A DNA stretch of 64,000 nucleotides from JANJTY01 sp038257155 (GTDB taxonomy: Bacteria; Pseudomonadota; Gammaproteobacteria; Xanthomonadales; Xanthomonadaceae), in contig JBBSJP010000009.1 in NCBI GenBank assembly GCA_038257155.1, forward strand, positions 62,001-126,000, given 5' to 3'. Within the stretch, counting starts at the first letter, position 1; each line of letters starts with the position of its first letter. Under the pieces are notes generated by a model. That model did no database searches and was not told where the DNA came from. It worked only from the letters and a program-made list of their open reading frames with translations. This document shows positions 17,768-26,456 of this stretch, one piece after another. The position numbers and the translations under genes were made by a program.

Positions 17768-19699
17768 ATGAAAAAGCATACTTACAGTTCCGGCCCGCGC
17801 GGTGGCCTGCTTCCCCGCGGTGGCCTTTCGGTCGCGGTGGCAGCGGCGCTGGTCTTTGGCGCCGCATCCTCCGCCCAGGCCGTCGATTTCGGCAGCGGCG
17901 AGTTCAGCGGAAGCCTGCAGACCACAGTGTCCTATGGCGTTTCGGTGCGAGCCGAAGACCAGGCCGACAACCTGCTGGGCAAGGCCCGCTTCAATCCCTT
18001 GCTGTTTGCCCAGGTTGCAGCACTGCAGGCGCAGGGGCAGTTCCTGGAGGCGCAGGCGCTGCAGGTCGCCGCCCGCGGCCGCTTCTCGGCCAACCGCGAC
18101 GATGGCAACGTCAAGTACGACAAGGGCGATCTGATTTCCAATGCCTTCAAGATCACCAGCGAACTGGAAATGAACTGGCGTGACTGGGGTGCGTTTGCCC
18201 GCGCCACGTATTTCTATGATTTCGAGAACGCCGATCGCCGCGACCTCACCCGCACCGCGCGCAAGCTGGTGGGTGAACGTGCACGCTTGCTCGACGCCTT
18301 CATCTTCAAGAATTTCACGATCGGCGAATCGGGCTCGGGCAACATCCGTTTCGGTCGCCAGGTGGTGAGCTGGGGCGAGAGTACCTTCATCCAGAACGGC
18401 ATCAACGTGATCAACCCCGTCGACCTCTCCGCACTGCGGGTGGCCGGCGCTGAATTGAAGGAAGCCTTCCTGCCGATCGACTCGCTGTTCGCGTCCTTCA
18501 GCATCACCGAGAACCTCTCGATCGAAGGCGTGTACATGTTCGAGTTCGAAGAAATCGAAATCGATGCCGCCGGCACCTATTTCAGTTCGAACGACTTCGC
18601 TACGCCGGGCGGCACTTACGTGATGCTCGGGTTCGGCACCGTGCCGCAGCCGGTCAACAATCCCGAGCTTTACAACTCGGTATGCCTGAGCGGCCCGTCT
18701 GGCTTCGCCCTCAGCGACACCGGGCTGCCGGCGTCCGTGGTTGGGGCGGCATGCGGCGCGTCCTTCCCGCGTGGGCCAAATCGCAACGCCAGCGACAGCG
18801 GTCAGTGGGGCCTGGCAATGCGCTATTTCGCCTCGCAGCTCAACGATACCGAGTTCGGCCTGTATTACCTGCGCTACCACAGCCGCCTGCCGCTGCTTTC
18901 CGGCATCTCGGTCACCAGCCCCAACCTGTCGACGGGTCGCTTCTTCGTCGAGTTTCCCGAGGACATCGACCTCTACGGCCTGAGCTGGAATACCAGCCTG
19001 CCGGCCGGCGTGGCATGGCAGGGCGAGCTCAGCTACCGGCCCAACATGCCGCTGCAATACGATGATGTGGAGCTGCTGTTCGCCGGCCTCTCACCGCTCA
19101 ACGGCCTGTTCCCGCAGCCGGGTCTGCACTTCCAGAGCCAGCTGGGCAACTTTGGACCGGGGCAGGAGATCCGCGGTTGGGATCGCTTCGAGGTCTCGCA
19201 GCTCCAGTCCACCTTCACCAAACTGTTCGGCCCGGGCAACTGGCTGGGCGCATCGCAGATCGCATTGGTAGCCGAGATTGGCGGCACCAAGGTGTGGGAT
19301 CTGTCGGACATCCGCATGGAAGGCGAGGGTACCGACACCGGTGGCGGTCCTGCCATCGACAGCGGCAACCTGCGTAACCCCTACACCCTGGTCGGTGGAT
19401 TCCCGACCTCGTTCAGCTGGGGCTACCGCGCCGTGATGCGTGCCGACTACAACAACGCGTTCGGATCACCAGTCAACATCTCGCCGCGTATTGCCTTCAA
19501 CCACGACGTCAACGGCATCACCCCAGGGCCTGGCGGCAACTTCCTTGAGGGTCGCAAGTCGCTCACTGTCGGTGCCGAGGCGCTCTACCTGACCAACTGG
19601 GCGTTCGATCTGAGCTACACCGCGTTTACGGGCGCGAAGCGCTTCAACCAGATCTACGACCGCGACTTCTATTCCTTCAATATCAAGTACTCGTTCTGA
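17768..19699 (+). CDS. DUF1302 outer-membrane beta-barrel protein
   Basis: A 643-residue protein with a long basic leader and signal peptide ending AASSAQA, then repeated amphipathic strands and a C-terminal phenylalanine (FYSFNIKYSF), the usual signal for outer-membrane insertion. The overall sequence (VDFGSGEFSGSLQTTVSYGVSVR; FGRQVVSWGESTFIQNGINVINPVD) is characteristic of the DUF1302 family. It starts 26 bases after the lipase-like gene and is followed at once by the DUF1329 gene. This family pairing recurs widely in proteobacteria and is often linked to hydrophobic compounds such as steroids or fatty molecules. The exact cargo is not settled. Confidence 0.88.
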   Translation: MKKHTYSSGPRGGLLPRGGLSVAVAAALVFGAASSAQAVDFGSGEFSGSLQTTVSYGVSVRAEDQADNLLGKARFNPLLFAQVAALQAQGQFLEAQALQVAARGRFSANRDDGNVKYDKGDLISNAFKITSELEMNWRDWGAFARATYFYDFENADRRDLTRTARKLVGERARLLDAFIFKNFTIGESGSGNIRFGRQVVSWGESTFIQNGINVINPVDLSALRVAGAELKEAFLPIDSLFASFSITENLSIEGVYMFEFEEIEIDAAGTYFSSNDFATPGGTYVMLGFGTVPQPVNNPELYNSVCLSGPSGFALSDTGLPASVVGAACGASFPRGPNRNASDSGQWGLAMRYFASQLNDTEFGLYYLRYHSRLPLLSGISVTSPNLSTGRFFVEFPEDIDLYGLSWNTSLPAGVAWQGELSYRPNMPLQYDDVELLFAGLSPLNGLFPQPGLHFQSQLGNFGPGQEIRGWDRFEVSQLQSTFTKLFGPGNWLGASQIALVAEIGGTKVWDLSDIRMEGEGTDTGGGPAIDSGNLRNPYTLVGGFPTSFSWGYRAVMRADYNNAFGSPVNISPRIAFNHDVNGITPGPGGNFLEGRKSLTVGAEALYLTNWAFDLSYTAFTGAKRFNQIYDRDFYSFNIKYSF

Positions 19700-19722
19700 T
19701 GCCGTCCGGGAGGGCACACAAC

Positions 19723-21084
19723 ATGCACACGATTGGAAAATCCATGCTGACGGTCGCAGTCGGACTGCTGCTTGGCACCTCCACGGTGATGGCTGCCGTG
19801 AGTGCTGACCAGGCTGCTCGACTGGGTCGGGACCTCACTCCGCTGGGCGCCGAGAAGGCCGGCAACGCTGATCGCACGATTCCGGAGTGGACCGGCGGAA
19901 TCACCTCTCCGCCGGCCGGCTACAAGGTTGGCGATCACCATCCGGATCCGTTCGCTGCGGACCGGCCGCTGTTCCAGATCACGCCGGCAAACTTCAAGCA
20001 GCACGCTGAAAAGCTGACTGTTGGCCAACAGGGCATGTTCGAGAAGTATCCGAGCTTCCGCATGGATGTCTATCCGACGCGGCGTTCGGCTTCTTTCCCG
20101 AAGCGGACCTACGACTTCACCAAGACCAACGCGACCACCGCCAAGCTGATTGGCGAAGGTGATGGCGTAACGAATGCGGCAGAGGGTATCCCGTTCCCGA
20201 TCCCGCAGAATGGTGCGGAAGTGATCTGGAACCACAAGATGAAGTACAAGGGCGTCGCAGCGATGCGCTGGGCCAACCAGGCTGCGCCAACGGCATCGGG
20301 CCAGTACACCCTGATCCGCATCCGCGAAGAGGTGCTTGGTCTTTACTACAAGCCGGGCAATACGATCGAGGACATCAACAACATCCTGATCTATTTCTAC
20401 CAGGTGGTGGAGAGCCCGGCTCGACTGGCAGGCCAGGTTTTGCTGGTGCATGAAACCCTCAACCAGATCGATCAGGATCGCCAGGCCTGGGTGTACAACC
20501 CCGGTCAGCGCCGTGTGCGTCGTGCGCCCAACGTGGCCTATGACAATCCCGGCACCGCGTCCGATGGACTACGCACCAATGACATGACTGACATGTTCAA
20601 TGGCGCGCTCGACCGCTACGACTGGAAGCTGGTTGGCAAGAAGGAAATGTACGTTCCCTACAATTCCTACAAGGCCCATGCGAAGGGCGTCAAGTATGAC
20701 GACCTGATCAAGCCCGGCCACATCAACCCGGATTACCTGCGCTATGAACTGCATCGCGTGTGGGTTGTCGATGCCACACTCAAGCAGGGTCGCCGCCACA
20801 TCAACAGTCGCCGTACCTTCTATGTCGATGAGGACAGCTGGTCGATCCTGGTGATTGACCATTACGACAGTCGCGGGAATATCTGGCGTTACTCCGAGGC
20901 ACCCTCGGTGACTTATTACGAAGTGCCCACCTTCTGGTCAACCCTGGAAACCCATCACGACCTGCAGTCTGGTCGCTACATCGTATCGGGCCTGGACAAC
21001 AACGAAACCATGTACGACTTCGGCTTCCAGACCACGCCTGACAACTTCTCACCGCAGTCCCTGCGCACGCGCGGCATTCGCTAG
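19723..21084 (+). CDS. DUF1329 periplasmic/outer-membrane protein
   Basis: A 453-residue protein with a signal peptide (MLTVAVGLLLGTSTVMA). The DUF1329 opening (LGRDLTPLGAEKAGNADRTIPEWTGG) is unmistakable. The start at 19723 is preferred because GGGAGG lies about 9 bases upstream; an in-frame ATG overlaps the DUF1302 stop. DUF1329 proteins are thought to have a LolA-like fold able to hold lipids and work with the DUF1302 barrel. An intrinsic terminator follows 26 bases after the stop, so this is probably the last gene of the first transcript of the cluster. Confidence 0.88.
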   Translation: MHTIGKSMLTVAVGLLLGTSTVMAAVSADQAARLGRDLTPLGAEKAGNADRTIPEWTGGITSPPAGYKVGDHHPDPFAADRPLFQITPANFKQHAEKLTVGQQGMFEKYPSFRMDVYPTRRSASFPKRTYDFTKTNATTAKLIGEGDGVTNAAEGIPFPIPQNGAEVIWNHKMKYKGVAAMRWANQAAPTASGQYTLIRIREEVLGLYYKPGNTIEDINNILIYFYQVVESPARLAGQVLLVHETLNQIDQDRQAWVYNPGQRRVRRAPNVAYDNPGTASDGLRTNDMTDMFNGALDRYDWKLVGKKEMYVPYNSYKAHAKGVKYDDLIKPGHINPDYLRYELHRVWVVDATLKQGRRHINSRRTFYVDEDSWSILVIDHYDSRGNIWRYSEAPSVTYYEVPTFWSTLETHHDLQSGRYIVSGLDNNETMYDFGFQTTPDNFSPQSLRTRGIR

Positions 21085-21110
21085 GATCTGCTGCGGTTTG
21101 CAGTGCATCG

Positions 21111-21152
21111 ACGCCAGCCGTGCCTGAAAGGGCCGGCTGGCGTTTTCTTTTT
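21111..21152 (+). terminator. intrinsic terminator after DUF1329 gene
   Basis: ACGCCAGCCG (21111-21120) pairs with CGGCTGGCGT (21134-21143), with a T-rich tract running to 21152. This is a strong Rho-independent terminator that separates the lipase/DUF1302/DUF1329 genes from the YCF48/RND pair. Confidence 0.88.
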
Positions 21153-21197
21153 GGACGGGCGTGCGATCGCTGTGCACGCAGGAGCAAGGAGGGGGGA

Positions 21198-22319
21198 ATG
21201 AAAAAGACACTGGCCTTGATGGTGGCCTTGGGCATGGCGCATGCGCTGCCTGTTTGCGCGCAGCAAGCGGCTGACGAGGCCGTCGCTGAAGCCGCAAGCC
21301 CTGATGTTGATACCGCGGGTGATCCAAGCCGCCTTTCGGTTGAGCTCATGCGCAAGGCGCCCAATGCCCTCCTGCTGGCGATTGCCGAGGGAGACCAGCG
21401 TGCCATCGCGGTCGGAGAGCGGGGTCACGTACTGGTCTCCGAGTCACGCCAGGACTGGCGCCAGGTCGCCGACGTGCCGACCCGTTCGACCCTCACTGCC
21501 GTGGCAGCGGTTGGAAACAGCGCCTGGGCGGTCGGACATGACCAGGTCATCATCCATTCCAGCGACGGTGGCCTGACCTGGGTCAGCCAGCGAGCCGTGC
21601 CGTTCGACGAGGACAATGTCGACGATCCACGCAACGGTGCGCCGCTTCTCGATGTGCTCTTTCTCGACCAGAACACCGGATTCGCGGTGGGTGCCTATGG
21701 CTTGATGCTGCGCACCGAAGATGCCGGAGCGAACTGGACACCCGTGCCCATCACTGCCGGCACTGAAGCTGCTGCGGCAAGCGAAGCGTCTGCAGGATCC
21801 GACCCGGAAAGCGACGAGTGGACATTCTCGGACGAGGATCTGGCGCTGGACGAGGAATCCGATCCGCATCTGAACGCGATCGTTCAGACCGGTGACGGAT
21901 CGCTGTTCGTGGCTGCCGAGCGCGGCTCGGCATTCCGTTCCAGCGACAAGGGCACTACCTGGGAACGTATCCAGCTTCCCTATGAGGGCTCGATGTTTGG
22001 TGCCATTGGATATGCCGGTCGCCGGGTGCTGGTGTTCGGCCTGCGCGGAAACTCGCTGGAGAGCCCGGATCTGGGCCAGACCTGGAAGGCGATCGACACC
22101 GGCACCGAGCTCAGCCTGCAGGGTGGGGCTGCACTGGGCAACGGTGGTGCGGTAATCGTGGGAAATGACGGGCTGGTGCTGGTGCGTGGCGATGACGGTG
22201 CTTTTCGGCGACTCAAGTTCGAGGCCGGCGGCGTGCTCTCGGACGTGCTGCCGATCGGCGGATCCGGTCAGCTGGTGCTTGCCGGTGAGCGTGGTGTCAG
22301 CCAGTTCCTGGCTCAATGA
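21198..22319 (+). CDS. YCF48/BNR-repeat (HCF136-like) secreted protein
   Basis: A 373-residue protein with signal peptide MKKTLALMVALGMAHALPVCAQ and an excellent ribosome site (GGAGGGGGGA) before the ATG at 21198. It carries repeated blades of the type AVGERGHVLVS, SSDGGLTWVS, AVGAYGLMLRTEDAGANW and FRSSDKGTTWERI, as in the photosystem-II-stability-factor/YCF48 propeller family. A very acidic insertion interrupts the propeller at about residues 198-225. It is followed 14 bases later by the RND permease, with which this family is often paired. A role as periplasmic scaffold or partner of the permease is an inference. Confidence 0.85.
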   Translation: MKKTLALMVALGMAHALPVCAQQAADEAVAEAASPDVDTAGDPSRLSVELMRKAPNALLLAIAEGDQRAIAVGERGHVLVSESRQDWRQVADVPTRSTLTAVAAVGNSAWAVGHDQVIIHSSDGGLTWVSQRAVPFDEDNVDDPRNGAPLLDVLFLDQNTGFAVGAYGLMLRTEDAGANWTPVPITAGTEAAAASEASAGSDPESDEWTFSDEDLALDEESDPHLNAIVQTGDGSLFVAAERGSAFRSSDKGTTWERIQLPYEGSMFGAIGYAGRRVLVFGLRGNSLESPDLGQTWKAIDTGTELSLQGGAALGNGGAVIVGNDGLVLVRGDDGAFRRLKFEAGGVLSDVLPIGGSGQLVLAGERGVSQFLAQ

Positions 22320-22333
22320 ACGAGGGGAGTTCG

Positions 22334-24796
22334 ATGAATCAGTCAGGTAACGGCGGCATCATAGGTGCCGCGGAAAATTTTGTTTTCAAGGCACGCAAGT
22401 TCTGGCTTGTGGTGTTCGCGATACTCACCGTGGTGATGATCGGTTTTGCCAGCCAGCTGAAGGTCGATGCTGGATTCAAGAAGCAGATTCCGCTCGACCA
22501 CGAGTACATGCAGACCTTCCTCGACTACGAGGCAGAGTTCGGCGGCGCCAACCGCGTCCTGATCGCAGTCGTCGCGCGCGACGGAGACATCTTCTCGCTG
22601 CCCTTCATGCAGACGATGGAGAAGATCACCAACGACACGATCTCGCTGGACGCGGTCGACAATGCCCGAGTGCGGTCGATCTTCACGCCCAACGTGCGCT
22701 TCGTCGAGATCGTCGAAGACGGCTTTGCCGGCGGCAATGTCATCCCCGCCAACTTCGCCCCCAACGCGCCGGGATTCGAGCCGAGCAGCGAGGACTTCGA
22801 CACGATTCGCGACAACATTGTCAAGGCCGGCATCATCGGGCGATTGGTTTCGCAGGATTTCAGTGGCGCCATGGTGTGGGCTGAACTGGTTCCGGAAGGC
22901 GGGGCCGGTGGGCAGAAGCTGGACTACCAACAGGTCGCTGCCGAGCTTGAGGCGCTGCGAACAACCTACGAGAACGAGCAGATTTCGGTCCACATCATCG
23001 GCTTTGCCAAGATCGTGGGTGATATTTCCGAAGGCGCAAAATCGGTTGTCGCATTCTTCGGAATTGCCATCGCCATCACCTTCGTGCTGCTGGTGCTCTA
23101 TTCGGGTTCATTCCGACTCGCCGCCTGGACGGTGCTCGCGGCGATAACCGCGGTGATCTGGATGCTGGGTACGCTTCGGCTGCTGGGCTTCGGCATTGAT
23201 CCAATGAACATCCTCACACCCTTCCTGGTGTTTGCGATAGGCGTGAGTCACGGCGTGCAGATGATCAACTCGTGGCTGTCCGAACGACTGTTCGGCGGTG
23301 CCGAGGGTGATGTCGCAACACTTTCCGCCTCGCAGGCAGTGGGAAGCGAGGAGGCAGCACGCCGGACCTTCCGCCGCCTCATTGTTCCCGGGTCGGTCGC
23401 CCTGCTGTCGGACTGCATCGGCTTCGTCACGATCCTGTTCATCCAGATCCGCATCATCCAGGAGCTGGCGATCACCGCCTCCATCGGCGTTGCGCTCATC
23501 CTGGTCACCAACCTGATGCTGCTGCCGATCCTGCTTTCGATGACCAGTTTCGGGCGCAACACCGATCGCTTCCGCGCCAAGCAGATCAAGCGCGCGGCGA
23601 AACCGTTCTTCCTCTGGGCACTGCTGGCACGCTTCTCCCATCCGCTTCCAGCGCTGGTCGCGATCGTGCTCGCGGTTGCACTGGGCTGGTTCGGCTGGGA
23701 GAAATCCAAGCAGATGCAGATTGGCGACTCGGAAGAGGGCGTTCCGGAACTGCGCCAGGATTCGCGCTATAACCAGGACGCGCGCACCATCTCCGGCGCC
23801 TTCGGCCTGGGTATCGACATGATCAACGTGATCGTCGAGATGGCGCCCCAGGCCTGCACTGAAAGCTATTTCGCGATGGAGCAGGTCGACCGCTTCGCCT
23901 GGCATATGCAGAACGTTGAAGGCGTCCAACAGGTGATCACCCTGCCGGGCGTGGCCAAGGTCATCAATGCCGGCTGGAACGAGGGCAATGTGCGCTGGCG
24001 GGTCATTCCGCGCGATCGTTATGTCATGCGCCAGAACCTGCAGAACATCGAAACCGACACCGGCCTGCTCAACCAAGGCTGCTCGGCGATTCCGGTGCAG
24101 ATCTTCCTGGAAGACCACAAGGCCGGAACCATCACCCGCGTTGTCAACGCGGTGAAGGATTTCCGCAAAGCGCACCAGGCTTTCGACGTGAAGTTCCTTG
24201 AGAAGATCGAGGCAGACCCGGAAGGCAGCATCGACCGTATCAATCTGAGGCTGGCGACCGGCAATGCTGGCGTGATGGCGGCGACCAACGAAAAGGTCAG
24301 CGAGGCACAGTTGCCGATGATGATCTGGGTCTATGCGGCGGTGGTCCTGCTGTGTGTCCTGACCTACCGTTCGCTGATGGCCACGCTCTGCATCGTGCTG
24401 CCGCTGATGCTGGTGTCGATCCTCGCCAATGCCCTGATGGCGCACCTCAATATCGGACTCAAGGTGAACACCTTGCCGGTGGCGGCGCTGGGTGTCGGAA
24501 TTGGTGTGGACTACGCGATCTATATCTACAGCCGCATGCGCGAGTTCCTCGACAAGGGTGAAAGCATCACCGACGCGTATGCGCATGCCTTGCGACTTAC
24601 CGGTACCGCGGTGTTGTTCACCGCGCTCACCCTGGCCGCAGGCGTCGGCACCTGGGTGTTTTCGGTACTCAAGTTTCAGGCCGACATGGGCATCCTGCTT
24701 GGTTTCATGTTTGTCATGAACATGATCGGAGCCATCATCCTGCTGCCGGCACTGCTGTGCTGGCTGATGCCGGGCGGACGTCGCGCCAAGGCCTGA
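22334..24796 (+). CDS. RND/MMPL-type inner-membrane lipid transporter
   Basis: An 820-residue permease with one N-terminal helix, a large periplasmic loop (about 50-225), five helices (about 230-395), a second loop (about 430-640) and five or six C-terminal helices. This is the repeated arrangement of single-chain RND/MMPL transporters such as HpnN. The first-half segment FLVFAIGVSHGVQMINSWLSE and its counterpart VAALGVGIGVDYAIYIYSRM are the typical helix-4 regions with charged or polar residues for proton coupling. The ATG at 22334 has GGGGAG close upstream; a more distal in-frame ATG at 22316 overlaps the upstream gene. Relatives move lipids or hopanoids out of the inner membrane; cargo here unknown. 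Confidence 0.88.
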   Translation: MNQSGNGGIIGAAENFVFKARKFWLVVFAILTVVMIGFASQLKVDAGFKKQIPLDHEYMQTFLDYEAEFGGANRVLIAVVARDGDIFSLPFMQTMEKITNDTISLDAVDNARVRSIFTPNVRFVEIVEDGFAGGNVIPANFAPNAPGFEPSSEDFDTIRDNIVKAGIIGRLVSQDFSGAMVWAELVPEGGAGGQKLDYQQVAAELEALRTTYENEQISVHIIGFAKIVGDISEGAKSVVAFFGIAIAITFVLLVLYSGSFRLAAWTVLAAITAVIWMLGTLRLLGFGIDPMNILTPFLVFAIGVSHGVQMINSWLSERLFGGAEGDVATLSASQAVGSEEAARRTFRRLIVPGSVALLSDCIGFVTILFIQIRIIQELAITASIGVALILVTNLMLLPILLSMTSFGRNTDRFRAKQIKRAAKPFFLWALLARFSHPLPALVAIVLAVALGWFGWEKSKQMQIGDSEEGVPELRQDSRYNQDARTISGAFGLGIDMINVIVEMAPQACTESYFAMEQVDRFAWHMQNVEGVQQVITLPGVAKVINAGWNEGNVRWRVIPRDRYVMRQNLQNIETDTGLLNQGCSAIPVQIFLEDHKAGTITRVVNAVKDFRKAHQAFDVKFLEKIEADPEGSIDRINLRLATGNAGVMAATNEKVSEAQLPMMIWVYAAVVLLCVLTYRSLMATLCIVLPLMLVSILANALMAHLNIGLKVNTLPVAALGVGIGVDYAIYIYSRMREFLDKGESITDAYAHALRLTGTAVLFTALTLAAGVGTWVFSVLKFQADMGILLGFMFVMNMIGAIILLPALLCWLMPGGRRAKA

Positions 24797-24806
24797 TGTT
24801 CTGGTA

Positions 24807-24846
24807 TCGGGCGGCCAGTCCCAGGTGTTTGGGACTGGCCGCCCGA
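24807..24846. terminator. strong hairpin after the RND gene
   Basis: A perfect 17-bp inverted repeat (24807-24823 with 24830-24846) with a 6-base loop begins 11 bases after the permease stop. There is no U-tract, so it may act as a 3' stabilising hairpin or a REP-type element rather than a classical terminator. Confidence 0.55.
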
Positions 24847-24914
24847 ACTTCGCCTCCTGCCGCCTTGGCTCGTGAAGTCCCGGCGGATCCGTCGACCACC
24901 CTTGGAGCCAGACC

Positions 24915-25637
24915 TTGAGAATTTTCGTTGCCCTGGGTTTGCTGCTGTCCTTGCTGGCCTGTTCGGGCCAGTCCAGGACCGAGCAGGCCAACCGCGAACG
25001 CTATGAACGCTTCGCCGCGCAGCAGTTGTCCCAGTACCGCGCCACGCTCGCCATGGGTCGCGAGGATCTGGCCCTGAACTTTGCCGAGGATCTCTTGAAC
25101 CGGTTCCCCGGCAGCGCCGCCGCCAAGGAAGTGGAAGCTGAAGTGGGAGCCCTGCGTGCCAAGGCCCAGTTGGCGCAGACCAAGCAGCGGCTCGAGCGAC
25201 TCTGGACTTATCACGCCGTGCCGCATGATCCCGGCGACGGCACGGTTTACACCGCTTTCCTTTATAGCCAGGGGGCATCTGGCACGTCGCCCGCGGCTGA
25301 AGACGAGCCGCGACTGCGCATGGTGATCCGGCGTCACCCGGAGTGGGGTGAGAGTGTGTACCTGCTTTCCGATGCGGGTGCCTATGCCTGCAGTGAGCCG
25401 TGTCCAATGCGCATTGCCTTCGAGGATGCCGAGTGGATGGACGTGGCGGGGACACCAGCCGATTCGGGTTCGGCGCCGGCACTTTTCATCGAGCGGGATT
25501 TTTCGAGTCTGCTCGGCGACTTCCGCACTACTCAGCGATTCCGGGTGGAGATTCCACTGGCTGAAGGACCCAAGGAGTTCGTCTTCGAAATCGGTGGACT
25601 CGATGCGGAGCGACTGTTTGCGGCGAAGGAAGGCTGA
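24915..25637 (+). CDS. hypothetical lipoprotein with tetratricopeptide-like helical N-terminus
   Basis: A 240-residue predicted lipoprotein: the signal LGLLLSLLACSG contains a lipobox with Cys at residue 16. The start codon is TTG at 24915, supported by GGAG seven bases upstream and by the fit of the signal peptide; there is no ATG in the right place. Residues about 20-95 are strongly helical and charged (RYERFAAQQLSQYRATLAMGREDLALNFAEDLLNRF), resembling a TPR-like hairpin. The rest is mixed beta. No family was recognised. The stop lies 5 bases before the DUF924 gene, so the two probably share a transcript. Confidence 0.7.
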   Translation: MRIFVALGLLLSLLACSGQSRTEQANRERYERFAAQQLSQYRATLAMGREDLALNFAEDLLNRFPGSAAAKEVEAEVGALRAKAQLAQTKQRLERLWTYHAVPHDPGDGTVYTAFLYSQGASGTSPAAEDEPRLRMVIRRHPEWGESVYLLSDAGAYACSEPCPMRIAFEDAEWMDVAGTPADSGSAPALFIERDFSSLLGDFRTTQRFRVEIPLAEGPKEFVFEIGGLDAERLFAAKEG

Positions 25638-25642
25638 TCCCG

Positions 25643-26275
25643 ATGGCGGGAGACGATGCGCTGCGCGCAGGTCTTGCGCCGGAGGCGGCAAGTCTGCATG
25701 CGTTCTGGTTCGAGGATGTGCTGCAGGACTCGGCCCGCCAGGGCGAATTGGTGGCGCGCTGGTTCCGGGGTGGGGAGGAGTTCGATGCTGCACTTCGCAG
25801 CCGCTTTGCGGGGCTTCCAGAACGCGCCCTGCTAGGAGATCTGGACCACTGGTGCAACACACCGCGCGGCTGGCTTTGTCTGCTGCTGGCGCTGGACCAG
25901 CTGCCGCGCAATCTGCATCGCGATGCCGCTGCTGCGTTCAGCGGCGACGCGGCCGCTGTGAAATGGACGGAACATGGCCTGGCACATGGTTGGGACGCCG
26001 ACCTGTGTCCGCTTGAGCGTCTGTTCGCATACTTGCCGCTGGAACACAGCGAGAACCTGGCGCATCAGCAAGGCTGCGTTCGGCTGACGCGCAGCTTGGC
26101 TGAGAACGTGGGGTCTGAGATGCGCGACACCTTTGACGACTTCGTGCGCTTTGCCGAGCGTCACCACGACGTGATTGCGCGTTTCGGGCGCTTTCCGCAC
26201 CGCAACGCGGCACTCGGACGGCAGAGCAGCGAAGAGGAACTGGCATTTCTCGCGCAATCCGGGCGCGGCTTCTAG
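25643..26275 (+). CDS. DUF924 family protein
   Basis: A 210-residue protein matching DUF924: HAFWFEDVLQDSARQGELVARWFRGG near the start, LLLALDQLPRNLHRD in the middle, and the conserved end (RNAALGRQSSEEELAFL). DUF924 proteins are small helical cytoplasmic proteins with TPR-like folds and no agreed function. The reading frame ends exactly inside the left arm of a MITE-like inverted repeat (26272-26437), and the element supplies the TAG stop. The family-typical C-terminus is complete, so the gene is not truncated in any important way. Confidence 0.88.
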   Translation: MAGDDALRAGLAPEAASLHAFWFEDVLQDSARQGELVARWFRGGEEFDAALRSRFAGLPERALLGDLDHWCNTPRGWLCLLLALDQLPRNLHRDAAAAFSGDAAAVKWTEHGLAHGWDADLCPLERLFAYLPLEHSENLAHQQGCVRLTRSLAENVGSEMRDTFDDFVRFAERHHDVIARFGRFPHRNAALGRQSSEEELAFLAQSGRGF

Positions 26276-26437
26276 CCCGAATATTTCATGAATTCGCACG
26301 ATGATCGCGCAGGATGTTGTTCGCACAAGGGGTTTCCCGAGGGAGCGGCGTATTGGGCATACGCCCGACTGAGGGAAATTCCTTGTGCGGACAAGAGACT
26401 AGCGAGGGCGCGCGAATTCATGAAATATTCGGGCTAG
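26272..26437. mobile_element. MITE-like element with 26-bp perfect terminal inverted repeats
   Basis: The 26 bases at 26272-26297 are the exact reverse complement of 26412-26437, giving a 166-bp element with no coding capacity. A second, inner inverted repeat (CGCACAAGG at about 26295 against CCTTGTGCG at about 26390, arms about 17 bases with two mismatches) lets the whole element fold as one long hairpin. The left end overlaps the DUF924 stop codon and the right end lies 19 bases before the NRDE start. No transposase is encoded, so it would have to move in trans, if it moves at all. It could also act as a REP-like regulatory hairpin. Confidence 0.7.
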
Positions 26438-26456
26438 GCCGGAGTGCCGCCGTTCC

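Noticed and set aside
23108..24991. 627-codon frame on the minus strand
   Set aside because: Antisense to the RND permease; low-complexity Asp/His/Arg composition, no start signal and no family resemblance.
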